Of a stretch of 64,000 nucleotides of DNA, positions 16,236-24,695 are shown one piece after another. The first letter of the stretch is position 1. Each line of letters begins with the position of its first letter. Both the position numbers and the translations under genes were made by a program. Origin of the DNA: Streptomyces sp. NRRL B-3428. GTDB lineage: Bacteria; Actinomycetota; Actinomycetes; Streptomycetales; Streptomycetaceae. The notes below the pieces were generated by a model that was given only the letters and a program-made list of their open reading frames with translations, made no database searches and was not told where the DNA came from. Location of the stretch: the NCBI GenBank assembly GCA_000721375.1, contig JOGW01000002.1:1-64000 (forward strand). The letters run 5' to 3'.

Positions 16236-17777
16236 ATGGGTGCGATGCGGTCGGCTGCGACGACCGGCCAAGTGGGACGTGTTCGCTGGGGAGATGTGCT
16301 GCTCACCGCGATCGCCTGTGTGAGCTGGTCCCTGATCGGCATGGCCGGCGTAGCGGCGCTCGGTCTCCATCTGCTCGGCGCGGACACCGCGGGTTCGCTC
16401 GGTCCGATGACGGCGGCTGCCGTGGTGCTCGGCGTGGGCGGTTCGGTGACACCGTCCGGCGATGTCTCGGCCTTCGGTCTGGAGGGCGCGGAGGCGACCA
16501 CCGCGATAGAGGTGACTCCGCTGGGAGTCGGCCTGGCCGGTGCGCTGCTGCTCGGCTTCTTCTTCTTACGGTCCCTGCGCGCTCTGGGAGTCGAGATCTC
16601 GCCCCGTGAGCTGGCGGCGCGGGCCGGTGCGGTGACGGCGCTCTTCCTCGCCATGATCGGTGGGCTCGCGTGGGCCGGCCATGACGTGATCACCATCGAC
16701 GGCGCCTCCCTCGGGCTCGACGAGCTCCCCGGCGCCGGCGGCATCACGGACGATCTGCCGGGCGGCATCGGTGATCTGCTGCCGGACCGCCTCGGCGATC
16801 TCGTCGAGGCCGAGGCGGCGGTGGGCTTCACCGTCGATACGGGCCCTTCGCTGTTCGGCGCGCTGGTGTGGGTGCTCGGAGTCCTGTTCATCGCACTGCT
16901 CGCCTCCCGCCGTACGGCGCTGCCCGCGGCACTCTCGGTCCTGCACCGGGTCGTGCGGCCGGCCGTATCGGCCCTGGTGGCCGTGTTGTCGGTGGCGGTG
17001 GTGGCGGGTCTTGCGGCCGCGGCGTACGCGGCCGTCGGCGACGAGCATCCCGGGCGGATCGCGGGAGCCGCGCTGCTCGGGGCGCCCAACGGGGTGTGGC
17101 TCGCGGTGCCGCTCGGCATGTTCGTGCCCTGGGACGGCAAGGCGACGGGCGCGCTGGCCGAGGTGCTGCCCGCGCCGCTCGACGAGTTCTTCAGCGCCTC
17201 CGCGGACGAGCCGGCGACGATCGGGCGGCTCGCCGAACTGGACGGGCGGGTGTGGCTGCTTGTCGTGGCGGTCGCGGTGATGATGCTGTTCGCCGGGGTG
17301 CTCACCGCCGTGCGGACACCGTTGGACTCGCTGTCGAGGGCGGGGTTCGCGGGGCGGTGCGCGGTGCGCCTCGGTGTGGTGACCGCGCTGGTCGTCCCGC
17401 TGCTCGTGTGGTTGACGTCGGTGTCCGCGGACGCGTCGCTGTCCGTGCTCGGGTTCGACGCGTTCGGGGCAGGGCTCTCGCTGCAGGGTCAGGCCGGGAT
17501 GGGTCTGCTGCTCGGGGCCGTGTGGGGAGCGGGGGCCGGAGGGCTCGGGGCGCTGCTCGCCTGCATGAGCGGGGCCGCGGGCGGGCGGGTCTCGGGGTTC
17601 GCGCTGTCCGAGTCGGCTCCCGACCCGGTGGCGGGTCAGGGCGCGTCCGGGCCGTACAACCCGGGGGCGCCGTTCCGACCGGCGAACCCGCACACCAACC
17701 CCTATCTGAAGATCCCGGACGAGCTCCGCGATCCCCCGGAGGAGGAGCCGCCTCGGGGCGGTTGGCGTCGGCGGTAG
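16236..17777 (+). CDS. Streptophobe family integral membrane protein
   Basis: A 513-residue, very hydrophobic protein with about ten membrane segments and a proline-rich cytosolic tail (PFRPANPHTNPYLKIPDE...). It looks like the streptophobe family, large membrane proteins essentially limited to Streptomyces and of unknown function. The ATG at 16236 follows GGGGGAC. The 260 nt upstream (15976-16235) hold the divergent promoters of this gene and the FHA-ABC gene; I see no further gene there. It is followed by serB after 128 nt. Confidence 0.82.
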   Translation: MGAMRSAATTGQVGRVRWGDVLLTAIACVSWSLIGMAGVAALGLHLLGADTAGSLGPMTAAAVVLGVGGSVTPSGDVSAFGLEGAEATTAIEVTPLGVGLAGALLLGFFFLRSLRALGVEISPRELAARAGAVTALFLAMIGGLAWAGHDVITIDGASLGLDELPGAGGITDDLPGGIGDLLPDRLGDLVEAEAAVGFTVDTGPSLFGALVWVLGVLFIALLASRRTALPAALSVLHRVVRPAVSALVAVLSVAVVAGLAAAAYAAVGDEHPGRIAGAALLGAPNGVWLAVPLGMFVPWDGKATGALAEVLPAPLDEFFSASADEPATIGRLAELDGRVWLLVVAVAVMMLFAGVLTAVRTPLDSLSRAGFAGRCAVRLGVVTALVVPLLVWLTSVSADASLSVLGFDAFGAGLSLQGQAGMGLLLGAVWGAGAGGLGALLACMSGAAGGRVSGFALSESAPDPVAGQGASGPYNPGAPFRPANPHTNPYLKIPDELRDPPEEEPPRGGWRRR

Positions 17778-17905
17778 AGGCGGCGGGACGCGGACCCGGT
17801 ACGGGTGGGCGTCCCCCTTCGGCCGGCCGGGTTCCCCCGGGGTCGCGTCCACCACCCGGGACACCTCACCGTCCCGCAACCAGGGCCCGCTACCGTGTGA
17901 CCACC

Positions 17906-19114
17906 ATGAGCGCACCGCAGAAGACCGCCGACGTCCCGACCCTTCTCGTCAAGATCTTCGGCAAGGACCGGCCAGGTATCACCGCCGGTCTTTTCGACAC
18001 TCTTGCCGCCTTCTCCGTCGACGTGGTCGACCTGGAGCAGGTCGTCACCCGGGGACGGATCGTGCTCTGCGCACTCGTCACCGAGCCCGCCGTCGGACTC
18101 GAGGGCGAGCTGCGGTCGACCGTGCACAGCTGGGCCGATTCGCTGAAGCTGCAGGCCGAGATCATCTCGGGCGTGGGCGACAACCGGCCGCGCGGCGAGG
18201 GCCGCTCGCACGTCACCGTGCTCGGGCACCCGCTGACCGCCGAGTCCACCGCGGCGATCGCCGCGCGGATCACCGCGACCGGCGGCAACATCGACCGGAT
18301 CTTCCGGCTCGCCAAGTACCCGGTGACCGCCGTGGAGTTCGCCGTCTCCGGCACGCCCACGGAGCCGCTGCGCACCGCGCTCGCCACCGAGGCCGCCGCC
18401 CTGCGGGTCGATGTGGCGGTCGTCTCGGCCGGGCTGCACCGGCGCGCCCAGCGCCTCGTCGTGATGGATGTCGACTCGACGCTGATCCAGGACGAGGTCA
18501 TCGAGCTGTTCGCGGCACACGCCGGCTGTGAGGAGCAGGTGGCCGAGGTCACCAACGCCGCGATGCGCGGCGAGCTGGACTTCGAGCAGTCGCTGCACGC
18601 TCGCGTCGCCCTGCTCGAAGGTCTCGACGAATCGGTGGTCGAGAAGGTACGCGCCGAGGTACGGCTCACGCCCGGCGCCCGCACCCTGGTACGTACGCTC
18701 AAGCGGCTCGGCTACCAAGTCGGCGTCGTGTCGGGCGGGTTCACCCAGGTCACGGATGACCTCAAGGAGCGCCTCGGGCTCGACTTCGCGCACGCCAACA
18801 CCCTGGAGATCGTCGACGGCAAGCTGACCGGCAAGGTCACCGGCGAGATCGTGGACCGGGCCGGCAAGGCCCGCCTCCTGCGCCGTTTCGCGGCGGAGGC
18901 CGGTGTTCCGCTGGAGCAGACAGTGGCCATCGGCGACGGCGCCAACGACCTCGACATGCTCAACGCGGCAGGTCTGGGTGTCGCGTTCAACGCCAAGCCG
19001 GTCGTACGGGAGGCCGCGCACACCGCGGTGAACTTCCCGTTCCTCGACACGGTGCTCTACCTGCTCGGGGTCACCCGCGAAGAGGTCGAGGCCGCGGACA
19101 CCCAGGAAGCCTGA
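17906..19114 (+). CDS. serB: Phosphoserine phosphatase
   Basis: A 402-residue SerB with an actinobacterial N-terminal extension. Two ACT domains (about 12-90 with FGKDRPGITAGLF, and about 98-172) precede the HAD domain. The nucleophile D188 and acid D190 lie in MDVDSTLIQDE; later motifs are VSGGFTQV and GDGANDLDML. It catalyses the last step of serine synthesis, and the ACT domains suggest serine feedback. TACCGT (17891-17896) lies 9 nt before the ATG, so the mRNA is probably leaderless. A strong terminator follows. Confidence 0.95.
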   Translation: MSAPQKTADVPTLLVKIFGKDRPGITAGLFDTLAAFSVDVVDLEQVVTRGRIVLCALVTEPAVGLEGELRSTVHSWADSLKLQAEIISGVGDNRPRGEGRSHVTVLGHPLTAESTAAIAARITATGGNIDRIFRLAKYPVTAVEFAVSGTPTEPLRTALATEAAALRVDVAVVSAGLHRRAQRLVVMDVDSTLIQDEVIELFAAHAGCEEQVAEVTNAAMRGELDFEQSLHARVALLEGLDESVVEKVRAEVRLTPGARTLVRTLKRLGYQVGVVSGGFTQVTDDLKERLGLDFAHANTLEIVDGKLTGKVTGEIVDRAGKARLLRRFAAEAGVPLEQTVAIGDGANDLDMLNAAGLGVAFNAKPVVREAAHTAVNFPFLDTVLYLLGVTREEVEAADTQEA

Positions 19115-19135
19115 GCCCCCGCATCGCATACGGCC

Positions 19136-19166
19136 GAGGGCCCCGGCAGACACTGCCGGGGCCCTC
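19136..19166. terminator. Bidirectional terminator after serB
   Basis: GAGGGCCCCGGCAG (19136-19149) pairs perfectly with CTGCCGGGGCCCTC (19153-19166) around ACA, between convergent serB and the histidine phosphatase. Confidence 0.85.
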
Positions 19167-19194
19167 GATCACGTATCGGACAAAGGAAGTTGGG

Positions 19195-19713
19195 CTATTC
19201 GTTCGGAGCCCAGTAGTCGAACAGCGTGGCGACGCCCGGCTCCAGGGACTTCCACGAACCCGTGAAGGTCAGCATCGCCATCGCCGAGGTCGGGAAACCA
19301 CGGCGGTTGAAACGGGCCAGGGCATCGTCCTCGGCGGAGCCCGCGAGGATCTCGGCGAGGCCCTGCACACCCGGGTTGTGGCCGATCAGAACAAGGTCGG
19401 CGACGTCATCCGGGGTTTCGTTGAGTACGGCGATCAGCTCGCCCGGCGAGGCTTCGTACACCCGCTCCTCGTACACGGTCCTGGGGCGCTGCGGCAGTTC
19501 GCCCACGGCGAGCTTCCAGGTCTCCCGGGTGCGGGCGGCCGTGGAGCAGACGGCAAGCTCGAAGGTGATCCCGCTCTCCGCGAGCCTGCGGCCCGCCGAG
19601 GGGGCGTCCTTGCGGCCCCGCTCGGCCAACGGCCTTTCATGGTCGGAGATCTGGGGCCAGTCGGCCTTGGCGTGCCTGAGGAGGACGAGCCTGCGCGGTG
19701 TATCGACACTCAT
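19195..19713 (-). CDS. SixA-like histidine phosphatase
   Basis: A 172-residue histidine phosphatase. The RHG-type motif is the SixA variant LVLLRHAKADWP, with the second catalytic His in VLIGHNPG and the conserved Arg in STAARTRETW. E. coli SixA dephosphorylates phosphohistidine proteins; the actinobacterial substrate is unknown. The start at 19713 (MSVDTPRRLVL) places the motif near residue 13 as in homologues; the upstream extension of the open frame is out of family. Confidence 0.9.
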   Translation of the reverse strand: MSVDTPRRLVLLRHAKADWPQISDHERPLAERGRKDAPSAGRRLAESGITFELAVCSTAARTRETWKLAVGELPQRPRTVYEERVYEASPGELIAVLNETPDDVADLVLIGHNPGVQGLAEILAGSAEDDALARFNRRGFPTSAMAMLTFTGSWKSLEPGVATLFDYWAPNE

Positions 19714-19810
19714 GTGTCCCAGCTTCGCACGAAACGCTCCATGCGGCGCAGGGAGTTGACGGGCTCCCCCTCGAAGGGGGACAGACGGATCAGGCGATGC
19801 GGAGCACCGG

Positions 19811-20020
19811 TCACGGAACGCGGAACAGCAAGGTGTCCTTGAGCCGGCCCATGAAATCTCCGACCGCGGGATCGCCGGTCGCGGCATGCGCCTCGGCCGG
19901 GTGCAGCACGACCAGGAAGAGCACGGCGAAGGCGATCACCGGCAGGGCCACACCCCACCAGGGCAGGCGCGCCTGCGCACCGCGGTCCTGCGGGGAGCGG
20001 GTGTGCGCTGGGGCCGACAT
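19811..20020 (-). CDS. Small single-pass membrane protein, hypothetical
   Basis: A 69-residue protein I cannot name. A charged N-terminus is followed by one membrane segment (about residues 21-42, WWGVALPVIAFAVLFLVVLH) and a short extracytoplasmic tail ending MGRLKDTLLFRVP. GGAGGC lies 5 nt upstream of the ATG (complement of 20025-20030), which supports it being real. It lies 97 nt upstream of the histidine phosphatase on the same strand. Confidence 0.65.
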   Translation of the reverse strand: MSAPAHTRSPQDRGAQARLPWWGVALPVIAFAVLFLVVLHPAEAHAATGDPAVGDFMGRLKDTLLFRVP

Positions 20021-20227
20021 GACGCCTCCGGATGTTCAGGTCTGCCGCCGCGCCTCGCGGCGGAGCCGCACATCGATGCTGCGCGGCGTACTTAGAACCT
20101 ACGGAAGCGCGGACCCTCAACCCATCCGGTGATCCACCCACTTGACCCTGACACCAGCCCCCTAGGGGATGGTGGAGCTAGCCCCACCATGAGGGGCGGA
20201 TTGCCCGGTTCTGGCGCAATGCGCAGT

Positions 20228-20344
20228 TCAGGGCGAGACGATCGTGGCGATGACACCGATGACCAGGGTGATGCCGATCATGGCACCGAAGACTGCGAGC
20301 AGTTTCTTCTGGCCGTTCTTGGGATTCGGATCGAGCACAGGCAT
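20228..20344 (-). CDS. SGM_5486 family transporter-associated micropeptide
   Basis: A 38-residue membrane peptide, MPVLDPNPKNGQKKLL followed by one hydrophobic helix (AVFGAMIGITLVIGVIATIV) and SP*. It matches the short SGM_5486 family found beside CynX/NimT-type transporters in Streptomyces. It lies 66 nt downstream of that transporter gene on the same strand, as expected. It may be an accessory subunit; that is inference from position and conservation. Confidence 0.85.
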   Translation of the reverse strand: MPVLDPNPKNGQKKLLAVFGAMIGITLVIGVIATIVSP

Positions 20345-20410
20345 ACGCCCAGTCTCGCACCCTTTGCGCACTCCCCCGCCACCGGGTCCCGGACATCGGA
20401 TCCGCGGTGG

Positions 20411-21688
20411 TCAGACCGCGCACTCGTCCTCGATGATCCGCTGCCGTCCGGCGAGCACACCGAAGAGGATCTGCGGTACGAGCAGCGCGCCCATGAGGAC
20501 GATCGGGACGTCCCAGCCGCCGGTGTGCTGGTAGAGCACTCCGACGAGCAACGGGCCCGGAATCGAGAGCAGATAGCCGGTGCTCTGCGCGAAGGCGGAC
20601 AGCTGCGCCACACCCGCACCCGTCCGCGCGCGCATCCCGACCATCGTCAGGGCCAGCGGGAACGAGCAGTTGGAGATGCCGAGCACCAGCGCCCACACCC
20701 AGGCGCCGGCGGCGGGAGCGAAGTAGAGACCGGTGTAGCCGATCAGTCCGCAGGCGCCGAGTGCCACGACGATGGGGCCCTGGTGGTTCATCCGGGCCGC
20801 CATCGGCGGGATCAGGAACGACAGCGGAACACCCATCGCCATGGTGACGGCGAGCAGCACACCGGCGGTCTCGGCCGAGACCCCGGCGTCGCGGAAGATC
20901 TGCGGCATCCAGCCCATCGTGATGTACGCACCGGTGGCCTGGAGTCCGAAGAAGACGGCCAGCGCCCAGGCGGTACGGCTGCGGGTGATCTTCAGCTTCG
21001 CCGTCTGCCGCCCCGTGGCGGGCCGCCCGGCGCCCGGGTCCGTCTTCGGCTTGCGCATCACCGGCAGCCACGGCACCACCGCGGCGGCGGCCAGTGCGGC
21101 CCAAACGGCAAGGCCCGTCTGCCAGTTGCCGCCGAGTGCCTCGGTCATCGGCACGGTGATCGCGGCCGCCAGCGAGGTGCCGAGCGCGAGGGCCATCGAG
21201 TAGAGCCCGGTCATCGAGCCCACGCGCCCCGGGAACCACTCCTTGATGACCACCGGCATCAGCACGTTCGAGACCGCGATACCGGCGAGTGCCAGCGCAC
21301 TGGCGGCAAGAAAGGCCGCGGTGCTGCCGGTGAACGGGCGGATCAGGAGGCCGGCGGCTATCGCGGCCATCCCGCCGCCGACCACGGCGGCCGGACCGAA
21401 CCGGCGGGCAAGGCGCGGCGCGAGGCTGCCGAAGACCGCGAAGCAGAGCGGCGGTACGGAGGTGAGGACGCCGGCGACGGAGCCACTCATGCCGAGCCCG
21501 TCGCGTACCTCTTCGAGGAGGGCGCCGAGGCTGGTGATGGCCGGGCGCAGATTGAGGGCGGCCAGGACGATGCCGGCGATCACGAAGGGCACGGCCCAGG
21601 TGCGCGCGGCCGGGGCGGGCTCGGGGTGTGCGCTGCTGCTGCGGACCGCCTCGGTGTCGGGCAGAACTGTCGACTTCTCACTGACCAT
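20411..21688 (-). CDS. CynX/NimT family MFS transporter
   Basis: A 425-residue, 12-helix MFS protein of the cyanate/nitroimidazole transporter family. Landmarks are LNLRPAITSLGALLEEVRDGLG near the first helix and FGSLAPRLARRFGP in loop 2-3. The start is the ATG at 21688 (MVSEKSTVL). A TATGAT box (complement of 21696-21701) lies 7 nt upstream, so transcription should begin at or next to the start codon. A GntR-type operator overlaps this promoter and the regulator gene is divergent, so it is probably repressed by that regulator. The substrate is unknown. Confidence 0.9.
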   Translation of the reverse strand: MVSEKSTVLPDTEAVRSSSAHPEPAPAARTWAVPFVIAGIVLAALNLRPAITSLGALLEEVRDGLGMSGSVAGVLTSVPPLCFAVFGSLAPRLARRFGPAAVVGGGMAAIAAGLLIRPFTGSTAAFLAASALALAGIAVSNVLMPVVIKEWFPGRVGSMTGLYSMALALGTSLAAAITVPMTEALGGNWQTGLAVWAALAAAAVVPWLPVMRKPKTDPGAGRPATGRQTAKLKITRSRTAWALAVFFGLQATGAYITMGWMPQIFRDAGVSAETAGVLLAVTMAMGVPLSFLIPPMAARMNHQGPIVVALGACGLIGYTGLYFAPAAGAWVWALVLGISNCSFPLALTMVGMRARTGAGVAQLSAFAQSTGYLLSIPGPLLVGVLYQHTGGWDVPIVLMGALLVPQILFGVLAGRQRIIEDECAV

Positions 21689-21695
21689 GAGAGCC

Positions 21696-21726
21696 ATCAT
21701 AGAATCATGGGATGATTGGCTGTCCA
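21696..21726. promoter_or_regulatory. GntR-type operator over the MFS promoter
   Basis: AATCAT-GGG-ATGATT (21703-21717) is a perfect inverted repeat. Reading the minus strand, TGGACA (complement of 21721-21726), a 19-nt gap and TATGAT (complement of 21696-21701) form the MFS promoter, so the palindrome fills the spacer. A bound regulator would block RNA polymerase. Confidence 0.7.
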
Positions 21727-21808
21727 GTCGCCCCGGTCCGAATCGAGCCAGGGGCCGGCGGTACGGTCTGTCACCGACCTCTCTCACTCCGCGCCGAAGG
21801 AAGAGCCC

Positions 21809-22492
21809 ATGCCCCTGTCGTCCCCGCGGCGCTCGGCGCTCGCCGACCAGGTGATCGCCGAGCTCAGGAACCAGATCACCTCGGGTGAGTGGCCGGTCGG
21901 CTCGCGTATCCCCACCGAGCCGGAGCTGGTCGAGCAGCTGGGTGTGGCCCGTAACACCGTGCGCGAAGCGGTGCGCGCGCTCGCGCACAACGGGCTCCTG
22001 GACATCCGTCAGGGCTCGGGCACATATGTCGTCGCGACGAGCGAGCTGGCCGGAGTGATGCAGCAGCGCTTCGCCGGCGCCGATCCACGCCATATCGCCG
22101 AGCTGCGCGCGACGCTGGAGTCCACCGGCGCGAAGCTGGCCGCCGAGCGGCGCACGGAGCGCGATCTGAAGCAGCTTGACGCCCTTCTCGTACGGCGTGA
22201 GCAGGCCTGGGAGTCCGGGGACCGCGAGGCGTTCATCGAGGCGGACGCGACCTTCCACCTCGCGGTGGTGTCGGCGGCGCACAACGACGTGCTGCGGGAT
22301 CTGTACGCGGATCTGGGCGATGTGCTGCGGGCCTGGCTGCGCGACGACATCGGCGAGACGCTGAAGCCGGAGAACCACATGGACCACACGCGGCTGCTCG
22401 ACGCGATCCGTGCCGGTGACGCGGAGGCGGCCGCCACGGAGGCGGCGAGCTATCCGTTCCTGTGCGGCCCGGAGCGCTTCAAGGAGCGCTGA
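21809..22492 (+). CDS. FadR-type GntR-family transcriptional regulator
   Basis: A 227-residue regulator. The winged helix (residues about 8-75) contains LRNQITSGEWPVGSRIPTEPEL, ARNTVREAVRALAHNGLLDIRQGSG-type sequence in two adjacent blocks, and TYVV. The C-terminal FCD domain (about 95-215) has FIEADATFHLAVVSAAHN and MDHTRLLDAI with metal/ligand His residues. It is divergent from the CynX/NimT transporter across 120 nt holding the AATCAT-GGG-ATGATT palindrome, so it most likely controls that gene and itself. Start ATG 21809 with GAAGGAAG upstream. Confidence 0.92.
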   Translation: MPLSSPRRSALADQVIAELRNQITSGEWPVGSRIPTEPELVEQLGVARNTVREAVRALAHNGLLDIRQGSGTYVVATSELAGVMQQRFAGADPRHIAELRATLESTGAKLAAERRTERDLKQLDALLVRREQAWESGDREAFIEADATFHLAVVSAAHNDVLRDLYADLGDVLRAWLRDDIGETLKPENHMDHTRLLDAIRAGDAEAAATEAASYPFLCGPERFKER

Positions 22493-22501
22493 GCCCGTCC
22501 G

Positions 22502-22846
22502 TCACGGCTGGTGGCTGACCCAGGCCGAGCCGACTTCCTTCCAGCAGCGCCCGCTCAGGTGCACGGTCATCGCCGGTTCCGCGGACATCGCCGTCGCGTC
22601 CGAATCGATGTCCCACCAGCGGTCGCACTCGATGTGCAGCCGTACGTGGTCCGTCTCGGGATACGGGTTGTGGCAGTACGCGCTGACGCGGGAGCCCTCG
22701 ATCTCCGTACGGCAGGTGGCGCCGAAGGGGCGCTTCTCCGGGGCGGGCTCGGCGGCGGCCGGAGCCGTCGCGGTGCCGGACGGCAGGACTAGCAGCAGGC
22801 TCAGCCCTGCGAGGAGCAGTCCGTACCGCCGCGTCCTGAGCACCAC
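22502..22846 (-). CDS. Secreted cysteine-containing protein, hypothetical
   Basis: A 114-residue exported protein. A signal peptide (MVLRTRRYGLLLAGLSLLLV) precedes a small domain with four cysteines (ATCRTE, AYCHNP, IECDRWW, GRCWKE) that could form two disulfides. I do not recognise a family. The GTG start at 22846 has AGGAGG 8 nt upstream. It is convergent with the GntR gene, with only 9 nt between stop codons and no hairpin. Confidence 0.75.
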   Translation of the reverse strand: MVLRTRRYGLLLAGLSLLLVLPSGTATAPAAAEPAPEKRPFGATCRTEIEGSRVSAYCHNPYPETDHVRLHIECDRWWDIDSDATAMSAEPAMTVHLSGRCWKEVGSAWVSHQP

Positions 22847-22982
22847 TCGGAAGACCTCCTCGGCCGTACGGCGACACGACAGACCAGCCGTCGCGGCGGC
22901 ACCTCAAGGGGGAACTGGACTTCCAGAGTGCGGTGTTCGGGGCGCACGCGCAGGGCGGGAGGGGCCGAACGGGTAAACGGAA

Positions 22983-23012
22983 GGGGGCGCCGTTCCGAAG
23001 AACGGCGCCCCC
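22983..23012 (-). terminator. Terminator of the fabG-fabI operon
   Basis: GGGGGCGCCGTTC (22983-22995) pairs perfectly with GAACGGCGCCCCC (23000-23012) around CGAA, 16 nt past the fabI stop. Confidence 0.85.
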
Positions 23013-23028
23013 TCACCCGTACAAGAAA

Positions 23029-23805
23029 CTACGCACCGACCGCGTGCAGACCGCCGTCGACGTGCACGATCTCGCCCGTCGTCTTCGGGAACCAGTCCGA
23101 CAGCAGCGCGACGACGCCGCGCGCGGTGGGGTCCGGGTCGTCCAGCTTCCACTCCAGCGGGGAGCGCGAGTCCCAGACGGAGGCGAGCTCGCCGAAGCCG
23201 GGGATGGACTTCGCGGCCATCGAACCCAGCGGACCCGCCGAGATCAGGTTGCAGCGGATGTCCTGCTTGCCCAGGTCACGCGCCATGTAGCGGCTGGTGG
23301 CCTCCAGGGCGGCCTTGGCCGGGCCCATCCAGTCGTACTGCGGCCAGGCGAACTTCGCGTCGAAGGTGAGACCCACGACGGAGCCGCCCTCGCTCATCAG
23401 CGGCAGCAGCGCCATCGTCAGCGACTTCAGCGAGAAGGCGGAGACGTGCATGGCGGTGGCCACGGACTCGAACGGCGTGTTCAGGAAGTTGCCGCCGAGG
23501 GCGTCCTGCGGCGCGAAGCCGATGGAGTGCACGACACCGTCGATACGGTCGCCGAGCACCTCACGGACCTGGCCCTCCAGACGCGCGAGGTGCTCGTCGT
23601 TGGAGACGTCCAGCTCAAGGACCTTGACGTTCTCGGGGTTCGGCAGCTTCTTGGCGATGCGCTCGGTCAGCGACGGCCGCGGCCAGGCGGTGAGGATGAT
23701 CTCCGCACCCTGCTCCTGGGCAAGCTTGGCGGTGTGGAAGGCGATGGAGGACTCCATCAGCACACCGGTGATGAGGATCTTCTTGCCCTCGAGGATTCCA
23801 GCCAT
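23029..23805 (-). CDS. fabI: Enoyl-ACP reductase (NADH), InhA-like
   Basis: A 258-residue FabI/InhA enzyme that carries out the last reduction of each fatty-acid elongation cycle. The nucleotide-binding start is ILITGVLMESSIA; the SDR-variant active site is Y157 and K164 in YDWMGPAKAAL; the substrate loop GPLGSMAAKSIPGF follows. It closely resembles mycobacterial InhA. The start lies 5 nt after the fabG stop, so the two reductases form one operon. Confidence 0.97.
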   Translation of the reverse strand: MAGILEGKKILITGVLMESSIAFHTAKLAQEQGAEIILTAWPRPSLTERIAKKLPNPENVKVLELDVSNDEHLARLEGQVREVLGDRIDGVVHSIGFAPQDALGGNFLNTPFESVATAMHVSAFSLKSLTMALLPLMSEGGSVVGLTFDAKFAWPQYDWMGPAKAALEATSRYMARDLGKQDIRCNLISAGPLGSMAAKSIPGFGELASVWDSRSPLEWKLDDPDPTARGVVALLSDWFPKTTGEIVHVDGGLHAVGA

Positions 23806-23810
23806 GGTGA

Positions 23811-24527
23811 TCAGTGACCCATTCCCAGTCCGCCGTCAACGGGGATGACGGCACCAGTGATGTACGAAGCGTTGTCGGACGCCAGGAACTGGACCGCCGC
23901 GGCGATCTCCTGAGGCTGGGCGTACCGGCCGAGCGGCACCTGCGAGACGATGCCCGCGCGCTGCTCGTCGGTGAGCACCTTGGTCATGTCGGTGTCGACG
24001 AAACCGGGCGCCACGACGTTGAAAGTGATGTTGCGCGAGCCGAGCTCACGGGCGAGCGAGCGCGCGAATCCGACGAGGGCGGACTTCGAGGCGGCGTAGT
24101 TCGCCTGGCCCGCGGAGCCGAGCAGGCCCACGACCGAGGAGATCAGGACGACACGGCCCTTCTTGGCGCGCAGCATGCCGCGGTTGGCGCGCTTGACCAC
24201 GCGGAAGGTGCCGGTGAGGTTGGTGTCCAGGACGGAGGTGAAGTCCTCCTCGGACATCCGCATGAGGAGCTGGTCCTTGGTGACGCCGGCGTTGGCCACC
24301 AGCACCTCGACGGGACCGTGCTTCTCCTCGATCTCCTTGTAGGCCTGGTCCACCTGCTCGGTGTCGGTGATGTCGCACTTGACGGCGAGGAAGCCGAGCT
24401 TCTCCAGCTCCGCGGGGTCGCCCGAGCGGTATGTGATCGCGACCTTGTCGCCTGCCTCGGCGAAGGCGTGGGCGATGGCGAGGCCGATGCCCCGGTTTCC
24501 TCCGGTGACGAGAACCGAGCGGCTCAA
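23811..24527 (-). CDS. fabG: 3-oxoacyl-ACP reductase
   Basis: A 238-residue FabG. The cofactor motif is TGGNRGIG (residues 8-15), and the catalytic set is S131, Y144 and K148 (ISSVVGLLGSAGQANYAASK). The end VIPVDGGLGMGH is typical. The frame opens with a TTG at 24527 (LSRSVLVTGG), with GGGTGA upstream; no ATG or GTG sits near the family start. It is the first gene of fabG-fabI, divergent from tldD over 168 nt. Confidence 0.95.
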   Translation of the reverse strand: MSRSVLVTGGNRGIGLAIAHAFAEAGDKVAITYRSGDPAELEKLGFLAVKCDITDTEQVDQAYKEIEEKHGPVEVLVANAGVTKDQLLMRMSEEDFTSVLDTNLTGTFRVVKRANRGMLRAKKGRVVLISSVVGLLGSAGQANYAASKSALVGFARSLARELGSRNITFNVVAPGFVDTDMTKVLTDEQRAGIVSQVPLGRYAQPQEIAAAVQFLASDNASYITGAVIPVDGGLGMGH

Positions 24528-24695
24528 CGGATCACCCTTTCGATAGTGGTCGGATACCCGGAAACTTATCTGGCCCGTCGCGGTTACGGAGAATCGGTCG
24601 CCGACAGTGGCACGGAGCAGTCCCTGTCGGGTCCCTACAGAAGTGCCTGACAGATGTGTCCGCCAGCAGGATCTACGGAAAGGGTGGTGCCCGCA

